This document shows positions 1 through 8,897 of a stretch of DNA of 64,000 nt, one piece after another. The DNA lies in contig NZ_CP101416.1 of the NCBI RefSeq assembly GCF_027942295.1, positions 2,900,501 through 2,964,500 on the forward strand, written 5' to 3'. The stretch is from Pseudanabaena sp. Chao 1811 (GTDB lineage Bacteria > Cyanobacteriota > Cyanobacteriia > Pseudanabaenales > Pseudanabaenaceae). Position numbers and translations under genes: made by a program. Numbering within the stretch: position 1 is the first letter of the stretch; every line of letters starts with the position of its first letter. Under the pieces are notes generated by a model that searched no databases, was not told where the DNA came from, and was given only the letters and a program-made list of their open reading frames with translations.

Positions 1-2
1 CC

Positions 3-659
3 TTTGCGATCGCCCATAGTGGGCTTGCTGCATTACGGATTTGGGCGGAATCGAAGATTGGAGAGAGGCTATATCGAGTTTTGTTTGCTTTGGTCAGCAT
101 TCCTCTTGCGGTCGTCCTATTTATTTTTTACTTCAACCACCGCTATGACGGCGTGCAATTGTGGAATTTACAGGGCGTTACAGGAATTCATGAATTTGTT
201 TTAGGTTTATCGGCGATCGCCTTTTTATTCCTCTATCCTGCGACATTCAATCTAGGCGAAGTTGCAGCGATCCAAAAGCCACAGGTGCATTTATTTGAGA
301 CGGGGATCACGCGCATCAGCCGCCATCCCCAGCTAATTGGCATGACGCTCTGGTGTATAGCCCATACACTCTGGCTGGGTACTTCTTTTGCCCTGACCAC
401 AGCGATCGCCTTAGTTAGTTACCATTCCTTTGCAGTTTGGCATGGCGATCATCGTTTATTTAAGCGTCATGGGGACGCATTTCTAGCGCTCAAGGAACGT
501 ACTTCCGTTGTGCCATTTCTGGCGATCGCCCAAGGTCGCCAACAATTAGTTTTAAAAGAATTTATCCGTCCTGCCTATATTGGTGTCGCTATCACCGTTG
601 TCTTATTTCGGTGGCTACACCCCATAGTTATTACAGCTTCTGCAAATTTAAATTGGTAA
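3..659 (+). CDS. NnrU/Z-ISO family membrane protein (5' end outside window)
   Basis: The reading frame is open from the window edge and ends at 659, so the N-terminus is missing; a TTG at 81 is internal, because the codons before it (Phe-Ala-Ile-Ala-His-Ser-Gly) already match the conserved start region of NnrU proteins. Several hydrophobic stretches alternate with conserved His-containing segments, including ISRHPQLIG near position 315-340. In plants and cyanobacteria this family includes 15-cis-zeta-carotene isomerase, a heme-dependent membrane enzyme of carotenoid synthesis; that specific role is an inference from family and host. The other plausible label is simply NnrU-domain protein. Confidence 0.8.
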   Translation, partial: FAIAHSGLAALRIWAESKIGERLYRVLFALVSIPLAVVLFIFYFNHRYDGVQLWNLQGVTGIHEFVLGLSAIAFLFLYPATFNLGEVAAIQKPQVHLFETGITRISRHPQLIGMTLWCIAHTLWLGTSFALTTAIALVSYHSFAVWHGDHRLFKRHGDAFLALKERTSVVPFLAIAQGRQQLVLKEFIRPAYIGVAITVVLFRWLHPIVITASANLNW

Positions 660-727
660 CTTAAGACTTTTACCTCTTTTAATTGGTTAGAGTATCAGAT
701 ATAAATTAATTTTTAATTCTTAAGGCT

Positions 728-1537
728 ATGTTGATAGGAATTTCCCTAAAGCAAGCTCTAGATCTCTGTCCCAAATCAATTTCTCTTTTAATTTTTTTAA
801 GTGGAATTAGTTGGTGTTTACCTGTTGCTGTGCAGTCAAGCCCTGTTAGTTCTTATGGCTTAGGTATCAAACCGCAATTATCATCACAAGTAGTCTTAAG
901 ATGTGGTGCTTCCTACTTAATCGCAGTGGATCTTCTTGCTCCAGATGATGGAGGTAAAACGCTTGCATCTCGTCCAACTTTTTATTGGTATATTGAGCGC
1001 AAACCACTTTTTGAGAAGTATCCTAAAAAATTTATTATAAATTTTATTTTAAGAGATGGATTTGAGCGGAGTGCTAAATCAATTTTTAGCGTTACATCGA
1101 AACCTATACAAGTTAATCAAAAGGGGATACTTTATAAATTAACTCTGCCTTCTAATGCTCCTTTGATTGATATAGACAAAATTTATGCTTGGCAAATTCG
1201 CTACATGGATGTCAATGATCAAGGAGATTCCGTTAGCAGAATAAATGCAATAACATTTATAAAAAGAGAAAGTAATCAATCCGTAATGGATCTAATCAAT
1301 AAGGCTTCTACAGATTTACATAAAGCTAGAATATATGCCAGTAATGCCTATTGGTATGATGCATTAGATGCTTATTCCAAGTGGATCGATACAAATCCTC
1401 GCGATCAGCAAGCTTTAAATGAACGGATGCAAATGTTAGATCAAATTATCGATCGCCAGCAAAAACTTAAATGTGCGAGTAAATTTAATGCAATTGACTC
1501 AAGACTTAATATGATGCAGGCAACTCCGCTTAAGTAA
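728..1537 (+). CDS. DUF928 family protein
   Basis: A 269-residue protein with a hydrophobic N-terminal segment (about residues 16-36) compatible with a signal peptide. The middle holds the DUF928 pattern: a Cys-Gly-rich start, an extracytoplasmic LAPDDGGKTLASRPTFYWY segment, then a beta-rich region ending in YAWQIRYMDVNDQ. The C-terminal third is helical and resembles a degenerate TPR. DUF928 proteins are common and often multicopy in cyanobacteria, with no established function. The stop codon lies within the 8-bp target repeat of a MITE that begins at the next base (1538). Confidence 0.75.
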   Translation: MLIGISLKQALDLCPKSISLLIFLSGISWCLPVAVQSSPVSSYGLGIKPQLSSQVVLRCGASYLIAVDLLAPDDGGKTLASRPTFYWYIERKPLFEKYPKKFIINFILRDGFERSAKSIFSVTSKPIQVNQKGILYKLTLPSNAPLIDIDKIYAWQIRYMDVNDQGDSVSRINAITFIKRESNQSVMDLINKASTDLHKARIYASNAYWYDALDAYSKWIDTNPRDQQALNERMQMLDQIIDRQQKLKCASKFNAIDSRLNMMQATPLK

Positions 1538-1680
1538 TGCGAGTTCGGGATAATTTGAAATGGGCTTTGATAGAGGGTTTGCGTAGCAAACCCTCTATCA
1601 AAGCGCAAAAGTAAAAGCCTTGCTACGCAAGGCTTTTACTTTTGCGCTTTTAAAATTTGCCAGCTTAATCCGAACTGACG
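1538..1680 (-). mobile_element. MITE family A, copy 1 (143 bp)
   Basis: Flanked by a perfect 8-bp direct repeat TTAAGTAA (1530-1537 and 1681-1688). Ends are related inverted repeats: CGTCAGTTCGGATTAA (read from the right end) and GCGAGTTCGGGATAA (left end). Inside are two long hairpins with GCGTAGC apices. Copies with the same size, ends and internal order lie at 23925-24068 and 37409-37551; this copy is inverted relative to them. No transposase is encoded, so it must be mobilised in trans if still active. Confidence 0.85.
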
Positions 1681-1823
1681 TTAAGTAATAAGTTGTTGGA
1701 ATTAAATGTATGTTTTGACTCAATTACCCCGCCGAACAAAGCGATCCACCTCTGTCGCCTAGGGGCAAACCCTGCTGACAATGTCCGATTTGCCTAGTGA
1801 AGATCCAGAGGAGGCTGTAAATT

Positions 1824-2957
1824 TTAGTAGACAGGTAGGGTAAAGCGGAAACAACTGCCCTTTTTGCCGATCGCATCATCGACCCAGATATGCCCATAAT
1901 GGGCAGTAATAATCCGCCGACAGAGCGATAGACCAATGCCATAACCCTCAGCCTCCCCGTCACGCTCAAGGCGATAGCGCTCCTCAAATACGCGATCGCG
2001 CAATTCCGCAGGAATCCCTGGTCCGTTATCAGTAATACTAACTTCAATTTTTTGGGCAGTACGGTGCATCACGGTTAGCTCGATTTTGCCGCCTTCGGGG
2101 GTGTATTTGGTGGCATTGCCTAAAAGATTGATTAAAACCTGTCGAACTTTTTCTTGATCAACATAGACAGGGGGGAGATCAGTGGGGATATCTTTAATCA
2201 GCTTTTGCATTTTCCCCTCCAAGCATTTATTGAAATAGAAATCGCTAATAACACTGTGACAAAGCTGATCAAATTGAATTTTTTGACGTTGAGTCCGAAA
2301 CTGAGCGTTAGCCCCCCTTCCTGCTTCGAGAATATCGGTGATCATATTGTCCGCATCTCTTGCTTTATTACGGGCATGTTTAAGTAAGCGCGAAACCATT
2401 TGTGGCTCGATCTTGTCGCCACTTTTTTCGATCGTATCGATCGCTAATAAAATTGCCGTTAAGGGATTTCGCAAGTCGTGAGCCAACATGCCAAGGACTC
2501 GATCCTTGAAGCGCAGTTGCTCCTCGATTTCAGCTTTTTCCTGTGAAAGGCGAAATACATCATCAGCCAAATGGGCTACTTCGGTCATATATTCAATATT
2601 TTGGGCTAGTTCAGGTGGATAGTGATGTATAGCCTGATCTAACACCTGTTGTTTCCATGTGTCCCAACAGTTTTCTAATTGCTTGATGAGGTTTTTACCC
2701 GCGATCGTTTGCCGTGGCAAAGGTGATAATTTAAGCAATGCAGGAGACATGACCACTTTAAATAGCTCTGCTAGTTGTGGCTGTCCTGCAACGTTAATGA
2801 TTTGCAGTTCCGATGGACAAGCTTTTTCTTGTTGCAAAAATTCCTCTACTTCCTTGACAAGATCTTTTGCCTTAGGGCGATCGTCAATAAATAGTAGGAG
2901 TTGGAGGGTTGATTCAGGTAATGTTGGAATAGTCCTCATTAGTTTTCGGACTCGCAA
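1824..2957 (-). CDS. sasA: circadian clock histidine kinase SasA
   Basis: 377 residues. Residues about 15-100 form the KaiB-like thioredoxin-fold sensor (LLLFIDDRP..., with a conserved Pro-rich MSPALLKLSPLPRQ end) that binds KaiC in the cyanobacterial clock. A coiled linker leads to the HisKA domain with phospho-acceptor His160 in LAHDLRNPLTAI, then an ATPase domain with N-box Asn281, G1 DNGPGI (310-315) and G2 GYGIGL. Known role: KaiC-stimulated autophosphorylation and phosphotransfer to RpaA. ATG at 2957 opens the frame; a second Met at residue 7 is equally plausible. It is divergent from recJ, with only about 40 bp between them holding AT-rich promoter sequence. Confidence 0.93.
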   Translation of the reverse strand: MRVRKLMRTIPTLPESTLQLLLFIDDRPKAKDLVKEVEEFLQQEKACPSELQIINVAGQPQLAELFKVVMSPALLKLSPLPRQTIAGKNLIKQLENCWDTWKQQVLDQAIHHYPPELAQNIEYMTEVAHLADDVFRLSQEKAEIEEQLRFKDRVLGMLAHDLRNPLTAILLAIDTIEKSGDKIEPQMVSRLLKHARNKARDADNMITDILEAGRGANAQFRTQRQKIQFDQLCHSVISDFYFNKCLEGKMQKLIKDIPTDLPPVYVDQEKVRQVLINLLGNATKYTPEGGKIELTVMHRTAQKIEVSITDNGPGIPAELRDRVFEERYRLERDGEAEGYGIGLSLCRRIITAHYGHIWVDDAIGKKGSCFRFTLPVY

Positions 2958-2997
2958 CGGATTTTAAGACATTCTTAACAATTATATTATTGTTCTC

Positions 2998-5508
2998 ATG
3001 AGTTTACCTCAACAGCGATGGCAGATTTCCACACCACAGATAGATTTATCAGAAGCGATCGCTAACGCTACAGGTCTTTCTCCCATAATCGCGCAGGTTT
3101 TACTAAATCGTGGCATTAATACCCCTGAAGCCGCAAGGATATTCCTTGACCCTGATTTAGAGGAGTTACCAGATCCTAAACAGGAATTCCCTGACTTAGG
3201 GGTGAGTATTGATCAAATTGAGCAGGCTATTAAAAATGGTGATCGCATTACCATCTGCGGTGATTATGATGTCGATGGTATGACTAGTACGGCTTTACTG
3301 ATTCGCACTCTAAGATTGTTAGGCGCAAATGTAGAATACGAAATTCCTAGTCGGATGACCGAGGGTTATGGGATTAATCCACGCATTGTGCGAGATTGCC
3401 ACGAACGTTATGTGAAATTAATTATTACTGTTGATAATGGCATTACTGCTTACGATGCGATCGCTTTAGCAAAGTCCTTAAATATTTCTGTAATTGTCAC
3501 CGATCACCACGAAGTCCCCGAAGACCCTAACAAAATCCCCCCTGCCACAGCAATCCTTAATCCTAAATACCAAGTTGATCCCAATTCCCCCTACGCGGCG
3601 ATCGCTGGTGTTGGTATTGCCTATGTATTGGCATTGGAATTAAGCGATCGCTTTGGTAAACGTGCTGAATTAGAAAATCCTTTATTAGAATTATTTACCC
3701 TTGGCACGATCGCCGACCTTGCCTCGCTCACAGGTATCAATCGCCGCCTCGTCAAAAAAGGTTTGCGGTTACTTTCACAATCAAAAGTAATTGGTATTAT
3801 CGCGCTAATTAACGAAACGGGAATTGCCAAAGATAAACAAACGGGATTAAAACCTGAAGCGATCGGTTTTGGTTTGGGCCCCCGTATTAATGCGATCGGT
3901 CGGATTGGCAATCCGCAAACCGTCATCGATCTGCTGACCTGTGATGAGATGGGGCAAGCAATTACTTTGGCACAAGAATGTGAAGCGACTAATCGCAAGC
4001 GTCAAGCTCTTTGTCAAGAAATCGAAGAAGAAGCGATCGCCTATATGCGAAAACGGAAGTCAGAAGGTTTTGACATTACTCAAGAGCGAGTTTTGGTAAT
4101 TGTGGATCGCGAGGTGCAAACTGTCCTCAATCCTAGTTCCTCTACCGCAGGAGATGGCAAAAAGACTGTGGCTAAGCGTAAAAAAGTAACTTCTAAGAGT
4201 TCTGAATCTAAGGTTGAAGATGAAGTAAATCCCAATCCCTCTGACAATGGGAGAGGATCTGGCGGTAAGGGCTGGCATCATGGCGTAATTGGCATTGTTG
4301 CCTCCCGTTTAGTAGAACGTTATGGCGCACCTGTGTTTATTGGTAGCTATGAAGATCCTCATGAACAAGAGAGTGATTTAGAAGCCAAACATCAAGATGC
4401 GACTGTCAGATTTTCGGTGCGAGGTATTCCTGAGTTCCATGTCTTCCATTCCCTTGAATATATTGCCAAGATTCGGAATAAAGGTGGTGGACATAAGGCA
4501 GCGGGAGGCTTTACCCTACCTGCGGAAAATATGGAGAAGTTGCGAAGTGAGTTGAGGGAATTTGCTGATCGCGAAAATATTTTGCCTAGTCACATCATGC
4601 CGCTGATCAATGTCGATGTGCGAGCCGATCTCAGCGATATCTCGATGACATTATTACAAACCTGCGATCGCCTTCAGCCCTGTGGCATCGGTAATCCTGA
4701 TCCAGTGTTTTATAGCGAAAATGTGCGGGTGCTGTCCCAACAAACTCGCGGTAAGGATAAAGTAAAGCATCTATCTCTAGAACTGGATACAGGTAATGGC
4801 AAGATTAAAGCGATCGCATGGCGATGGGGGGAATATTGTCCGATTCCTGATCGTGTAGATATCGCTTACAAACTTCGGGCAAATCAATGGCAAGATACAA
4901 CTTCCGTAGAATTAGAAATCGTCGGTATTCGCGAGGCAAGTAATGTAATGGAAAGTTCTCCAAATTCCCCCAAACAGATTCCGTTGCAATACAAAACTGC
5001 GCCTACGATTACCAAGTTTCCCCAATGGCAAAAACTGAGTGAAGCGCCGCGCCCCTTACCCAGACCTTTATTACTCTACGGCTGCGATCGCCCTGCCGAT
5101 AAGTTTCAGGGTGATGTCGATTGCGATCGCCCCATACGCGATCGCGACTATCAAGCAGTTGTACTATGGACTTTGCCGCCATCCTTTACGCATTTGCAAT
5201 GGCTAATTGCGATCGCCAAACCTGATTATATTTATCTCGGTTCTCATATCCCCTCAGTTCCTTCTGCCGAAGAATTCCGTTCTCAAATCCAATCCCTTGA
5301 TATAGAGAATATCAATGTTCTTAATCTCTTAGATCTAGCTCAGCAATGGTGGATTTCTCCTAGTGCGATCGTTTCAGCTTTGCGAGAACTAGGTTATATC
5401 TGTGATTTCCCAGCTACTTTACCCCTCGAAGGTGAACTGCTCAGAATGCAGAAATGGTACAGCATTGCGATTAAAAAAATTACTTCGCTATTGGAGCATA
5501 ATATCTAG
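2998..5508 (+). CDS. recJ: single-stranded-DNA-specific exonuclease RecJ
   Basis: 836 residues. The DHH phosphoesterase core shows motif I DYDVDG (89-94) and the signature DHH (169-171); the DHHA1 domain carries GWHHGVIGIVASRL and the glycine-rich IRNKGGGHKAAGG motif. RecJ degrades ssDNA 5'-3' in recombination and repair. Between the DHH and DHHA1 parts (about residues 375-420) is a Lys/Ser-rich low-complexity linker that is probably disordered, and the C-terminus is extended, as in other cyanobacterial RecJ proteins. The gene ends in TAG, immediately followed by a MITE-like element. Confidence 0.93.
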   Translation: MSLPQQRWQISTPQIDLSEAIANATGLSPIIAQVLLNRGINTPEAARIFLDPDLEELPDPKQEFPDLGVSIDQIEQAIKNGDRITICGDYDVDGMTSTALLIRTLRLLGANVEYEIPSRMTEGYGINPRIVRDCHERYVKLIITVDNGITAYDAIALAKSLNISVIVTDHHEVPEDPNKIPPATAILNPKYQVDPNSPYAAIAGVGIAYVLALELSDRFGKRAELENPLLELFTLGTIADLASLTGINRRLVKKGLRLLSQSKVIGIIALINETGIAKDKQTGLKPEAIGFGLGPRINAIGRIGNPQTVIDLLTCDEMGQAITLAQECEATNRKRQALCQEIEEEAIAYMRKRKSEGFDITQERVLVIVDREVQTVLNPSSSTAGDGKKTVAKRKKVTSKSSESKVEDEVNPNPSDNGRGSGGKGWHHGVIGIVASRLVERYGAPVFIGSYEDPHEQESDLEAKHQDATVRFSVRGIPEFHVFHSLEYIAKIRNKGGGHKAAGGFTLPAENMEKLRSELREFADRENILPSHIMPLINVDVRADLSDISMTLLQTCDRLQPCGIGNPDPVFYSENVRVLSQQTRGKDKVKHLSLELDTGNGKIKAIAWRWGEYCPIPDRVDIAYKLRANQWQDTTSVELEIVGIREASNVMESSPNSPKQIPLQYKTAPTITKFPQWQKLSEAPRPLPRPLLLYGCDRPADKFQGDVDCDRPIRDRDYQAVVLWTLPPSFTHLQWLIAIAKPDYIYLGSHIPSVPSAEEFRSQIQSLDIENINVLNLLDLAQQWWISPSAIVSALRELGYICDFPATLPLEGELLRMQKWYSIAIKKITSLLEHNI

Positions 5509-5646
5509 CTGACGTTACGTGGAACCCTCATCCCCCAACCCCTTCTCCTGTAAGAGAAGGGGAGTAAAACCCATATTTTCTTATTCCCCTCTCCTGCGGG
5601 AGAGGGGCTAGGGGTGAGGGCTTTACAATCTTCCACTTAACATCAG
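5509..5646. mobile_element. MITE family C, copy 1 (138 bp)
   Basis: Begins at the first base after the recJ stop. Terminal inverted repeats are CTGACGTTACGTGGAA (left) and CTGATGTTAAGTGGAA (right, reverse complement), two mismatches in 16. A 6-bp direct repeat TATCTA flanks it (5502-5507, 5647-5652). The interior is a pair of C-rich hairpins (CCCCTTCTCC... and CCCCTCTCCTGCGGGAGAGG). The same interior, inverted, recurs at 44895-45027 with different ends. The ends recur at 16813-16949. Confidence 0.75.
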
Positions 5647-5735
5647 TATCTAAAATAACGTCAGTTCCATAAAAAAACATTTTTTGCTATTTAAGCAGTG
5701 CACAGCACTGCTCAAATGGATATATAGGACTTGCA

Positions 5736-6008
5736 TTATTTTTGAGGCGATAATAGACGTATTGCCATAATAGCGAATAGACCTGCGGCGATCGCTTTAA
5801 GCAACTTTGTTGGCAAAAATACAGAGAGACTATCACCGAGAAATACGCCTACAGCGCTTGCGAGTAGTAATGCTGCCGCAGATCCAATAAACACATATCT
5901 CGGTGCTGCGGAACTACCGCTTAAGCTCATGGTGGCGAGTTGGCTTTTGTCGCCTAACTCGGATAGAAAAATCGTACTAAAGCTCAGAAATAATAATTGC
6001 CAATCCAT
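5736..6008 (-). CDS. half-size GDT1/UPF0016 (TMEM165-type) cation exporter subunit, second gene
   Basis: About 90 residues from the ATG at 6008 (MDWQLLFL...); the frame is open to 6092, but that longer start adds a non-conserved Ser-rich leader. It carries the family motif ELGDKSQLATM in the first membrane segment plus two more hydrophobic helices: one half of a six-helix GDT1 protein. GDT1/Mnx proteins export Mn2+ or Ca2+. The partner half lies directly upstream (6074-6439), and the two presumably form a hetero-oligomer. Cyanobacterial split members have been described as manganese exporters (I recall the names Hmx1/Hmx2; not verified here). Confidence 0.8.
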   Translation of the reverse strand: MDWQLLFLSFSTIFLSELGDKSQLATMSLSGSSAAPRYVFIGSAAALLLASAVGVFLGDSLSVFLPTKLLKAIAAGLFAIMAIRLLSPQK

Positions 6009-6073
6009 ATTCTTAATAATTGCTAGAGAATCTTTGGGTTTGCGTGAAGAGAGTTTTTGTGAGCTACTGCTAA

Positions 6074-6439
6074 CTAAAGAATGGCATCCCACAATAAGCT
6101 AATGGAAAGAATCAGAAAACTTAAACCTGCTAGGGTATTTAACAAATTTGGTGAAAATGTTTTGGCAAGCCATTTACCAGCAAGTACACCTAGTAAGCTT
6201 GTGCACACTAAGGCGATCGCTGCTCCTCCAAAGACAATCCAAGGCTGATGCGATTGGGCTGCAATCATCAAGGTAGTGAGCTGCGTTTTGTCACCAATCT
6301 CTGCTAAGAACACTGTAATAAAGGTGGTAATAGCAATTTGCCAATGCTCTGATGTTACCTGAGATTGCGTTGGTGATAAGGTTGGCAATGGTTTTAGAGA
6401 TGGGATCTCAGGCTTAGGCTCAGATTTTAGTGACATCAT
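6074..6439 (-). CDS. half-size GDT1/UPF0016 (TMEM165-type) cation exporter subunit, first gene
   Basis: 121 residues: a Pro/Ser-rich cytoplasmic N-terminus of about 30 residues, then three predicted membrane helices with the motif AEIGDKTQLTTL in the first. The acidic Glu-x-Gly-Asp motif is the cation site in this family. It is the first gene of a two-gene unit with the other half. Each gene supplies one copy of the motif that single-chain exporters carry twice, so the function is expected only from the complex. Confidence 0.8.
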   Translation of the reverse strand: MMSLKSEPKPEIPSLKPLPTLSPTQSQVTSEHWQIAITTFITVFLAEIGDKTQLTTLMIAAQSHQPWIVFGGAAIALVCTSLLGVLAGKWLAKTFSPNLLNTLAGLSFLILSISLLWDAIL

Positions 6440-6547
6440 TGATTAATTGCTTTTAGTGCTTTGATAGCTTTTCATAATCGTTTCATAGTTTATATTATAA
6501 AGCCCGTTCTCGCCAAATAAAAGCCAAATAAGTAGATGAGCATATTA

Positions 6548-6610
6548 AAACCTAAAGCCAGAGGTTGTTCCGACCGCTACGCGGTCGGAACAACCTCTGG
6601 CTTTAGGTTT
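6548..6610. repeat. perfect palindrome, 30-bp arms with 3-nt loop
   Basis: Arms begin AAACCTAAAGCC and close on GACCGC-TAC-GCGGTC; all 30 bases pair. It lies just past the stop of the methyltransferase gene and upstream of the exporter pair, so it can fold in the transcript of either strand. It may act as a terminator or mRNA 3' stabiliser. It shares the triloop apex style of many other junction palindromes in this window. Confidence 0.85.
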
Positions 6611-6612
6611 AT

Positions 6613-7242
6613 TTACAACACTTTGCGCGATCGCAATACTTGCAAACTACCACCTGCATAGAGTTGACAGGACTCAACTTTAAATCCAGTTTTGCTCAAA
6701 AGCTGTTGCAGATCAGTTTTGAGTAACTGCCATGCGGTTTCCGTCTCAAATAACCATAGGAAAGTGGCGATCGGCAGCCAAAATAGCGGATTGGTGGGGC
6801 GATGAAAATCAATGATGATGAATTGACCTTCGGGAGTAAGGATACGATGTACTTCTTGGATAATTTGCTGCAATTGTTCAGGTTCCATTTCGTGCATGGC
6901 TGTACTCGTAATCACTAGATCAAAGCTGCGATCGCTAAAGGGCATTTTTTCCGCAAAAGCATCTACATATTCAGCTTGCGGGACTCTTTGCTTGGCGCGT
7001 TTAATAGCGATCGGTGAAGCATCTAGCCCAGTTACATGAGAGAAATGTTTGACTAACTCCTGCGTAGCTTGACCTGCCCCACAGCAAAGATCAAGAATCT
7101 TTGCATCTGGATTAATTTGTAAGTCTTTTAAAAATAATTTCCGAAATCGATTTTCGCCGCCAACACTGAGAGCAGCTAATGCAGAGACAGTATCATAAAA
7201 CCACTGATAACGATAACTCCAGTCCCGTAAAATAGTCGTCAT
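6613..7242 (-). CDS. class I SAM-dependent methyltransferase
   Basis: 209 residues with a Rossmann methyltransferase core: motif I ILDLCCGAGQAT, the acidic strand-2 end (GLDASP), motif YVDAFAEKMPF and ITSTAMHEM. A hydrophobic stretch (PLFWLPIATFLWLF) near residue 155 suggests membrane association. The start overlaps the stop of the upstream DHNA-CoA thioesterase by 4 bp, implying translational coupling. That neighbour acts in phylloquinone synthesis, so a quinone-methylating role (MenG-like step) is a reasonable guess, but the protein is shorter than UbiE/MenG and the substrate cannot be read from sequence. Confidence 0.8.
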   Translation of the reverse strand: MTTILRDWSYRYQWFYDTVSALAALSVGGENRFRKLFLKDLQINPDAKILDLCCGAGQATQELVKHFSHVTGLDASPIAIKRAKQRVPQAEYVDAFAEKMPFSDRSFDLVITSTAMHEMEPEQLQQIIQEVHRILTPEGQFIIIDFHRPTNPLFWLPIATFLWLFETETAWQLLKTDLQQLLSKTGFKVESCQLYAGGSLQVLRSRKVL

Positions 7243-7661
7243 TGTGTAAATTTAATCCATTGCAAAAGTTCATCAGAAAGATTGCACCGTTTTCTGGTGC
7301 TAGTGTCAATACAGGTATGTTTAGTTAAAGCCTTTGCGATCGCCTTTTTTTCTATACCTTCTCCATCAAAATACAGTTGATATTCAATCTGAAAAGATTC
7401 TGGACTAAGTATGGTCGCTATTAAAGAAATCGCTATGCGATCGCCACAAAACATCGGCTTCAAAAAGTCAATACTTGCGTGAGTGATCGGCACAGCGATC
7501 AATTCTCCACGAAAGAAATATTTGAGATTAATTCCTGATGCAGATAGGGAAGCTTCATAGGCTTCATGGCAAAGGGATAGACCATTAGCGAAATACACTA
7601 CTCCCGCCGCATCAGTGTCACGGAAGTGAATCGTTCGATGGTAAATGAAAGCTGGATTCAT
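7239..7661 (-). CDS. 1,4-dihydroxy-2-naphthoyl-CoA hydrolase-type thioesterase
   Basis: 140 residues, a single hot-dog domain of the 4-hydroxybenzoyl-CoA thioesterase type. The N-terminal signature FRDTDAAGVVYFANGLSLCHEAYE contains the catalytic Asp and is characteristic of the cyanobacterial (Slr0204-like) enzymes that hydrolyse DHNA-CoA during phylloquinone (vitamin K1) synthesis. It is first in a two-gene overlap with a methyltransferase. The start ATG at 7661 gives the family's normal length. Confidence 0.85.
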   Translation of the reverse strand: MNPAFIYHRTIHFRDTDAAGVVYFANGLSLCHEAYEASLSASGINLKYFFRGELIAVPITHASIDFLKPMFCGDRIAISLIATILSPESFQIEYQLYFDGEGIEKKAIAKALTKHTCIDTSTRKRCNLSDELLQWIKFTQ

Positions 7662-7704
7662 AGGTTACTCAAGCAAGAGAGGTGCTTTACACCTCCCTCG
7701 TTGT

Positions 7705-8739
7705 TTATGCTCTTCCCATTACTTGTGCCATGCGATTGACCTGCATCATTAACTTGTCGAAAGCATCAAAGGTGAGAGATTGAGGCCCGTCAGATAGAGC
7801 TTTTTTAGGATTAGGATGCACTTCGATCATCAAGGAATCTACCCCCGCAGCGATCGAGGCTAAACTCATCGATGGCACATAATCCGACCAGCCCGTGCCA
7901 TGACTTGGATCGATCATGATTGGCAAATGGGTTAACTTGCGTAGTACAGGTATTGCTGCCAAGTCTAGGGTGTTGCGAGTATATTCGCGATCGAAGGTAC
8001 GAATACCACGTTCACAAAGAATTACATTGGGATTTCCTTCAGCGAGAATATATTCTGCTGCCATGAGCCAATCATCGATCGTTGCCGCTAAGCCTCGCTT
8101 CAGTAAAATTGGCTTATTCTGTTTACCTACCTGTTTCAGTAGAGAGAAGTTCTGCATATTTCTTGCGCCGATTTGCAACACGTCAGCAACTTCCGCAATC
8201 TTCTCAATATCACCAGTATCCATTACTTCCGTAATGATTCCTAAACCGCTAGCTTCCCTTGCGGCGGCGAGAAGTGATAGAGCGCTCTCTCCATGTCCCT
8301 GAAAGGCATAGGGAGAAGTGCGTGGCTTGTAGGCTCCACCCCTGAGAAACTGTGCGCCCGATGCCTTGACTCGGATTGCCGTTTCCACAATCATCTCTTC
8401 GTTCTCAACGGAGCAAGGTCCCGCAACAACGACTAAAGGACAATTTTCTCCGATCGCAATATCCCCATTAGGCGTAGGTACAATTACGACGCTCGATTCA
8501 TTTTGGCGATATTCGCGACTAGCGCGTTTAAAGGGACGTTCTACTCGCAAGACTGTCTCTATCCAAGGGCTTAATTCTTCGATACGGTGGCGATCGAGAT
8601 CGGCGGTTTCGCCCACTAATCCCAACACAACTTTATGCTTGCCAACAATTTTTTCAGGTGATAATCCCCAACTAGATAGTTCGTCGCAGATCCGCTCAAC
8701 TTCCTCTGCGGGTGTACCAATCTTGGTTACTACGATCAC
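7705..8739 (-). CDS. aroF: 3-deoxy-7-phosphoheptulonate (DAHP) synthase
   Basis: 344 residues of the type I-beta (AroF/KDPS-like) class: an N-terminal ferredoxin-like regulatory domain (about residues 1-80), then the TIM barrel with GPCSVENEEM, LRGGAYKPRTSPYAFQG, LLKRGLA, CERGIRTFD and IDPSHGTGW. It condenses PEP with erythrose-4-phosphate as the first shikimate-pathway step. Translation starts at GTG (8739); AGGAG about 8 nt upstream supports this start. The symbol varies (aroF, aroG, aroH) among genomes. Confidence 0.93.
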   Translation of the reverse strand: MIVVTKIGTPAEEVERICDELSSWGLSPEKIVGKHKVVLGLVGETADLDRHRIEELSPWIETVLRVERPFKRASREYRQNESSVVIVPTPNGDIAIGENCPLVVVAGPCSVENEEMIVETAIRVKASGAQFLRGGAYKPRTSPYAFQGHGESALSLLAAAREASGLGIITEVMDTGDIEKIAEVADVLQIGARNMQNFSLLKQVGKQNKPILLKRGLAATIDDWLMAAEYILAEGNPNVILCERGIRTFDREYTRNTLDLAAIPVLRKLTHLPIMIDPSHGTGWSDYVPSMSLASIAAGVDSLMIEVHPNPKKALSDGPQSLTFDAFDKLMMQVNRMAQVMGRA

Positions 8740-8897
8740 AGCTAGTCTCCTTTATGCAATATATTACCTCCTTTTATTCTATACAGTAAGCCTTAACAGA
8801 GACAGGATTTTCAATGTTTCTATCTTAAGAAGTAAGAATTTTAAAGGCACAAAATGACTCAGCCATGTTGTGCTTTGAAAATTCTTACGCGGTGTGT

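Noticed and set aside
4-204. 66-codon frame at the window start
   Set aside because: Overlaps the Z-ISO-like gene in another frame; the in-frame reading from position 3 is clearly conserved.
1724-2047. 107-codon frame, minus strand
   Set aside because: Shadow of sasA in a different frame.
5655-5668. AACGTCAGTTCC next to the first family C element
   Set aside because: Resembles a family A end but has no partner end; too short to call.
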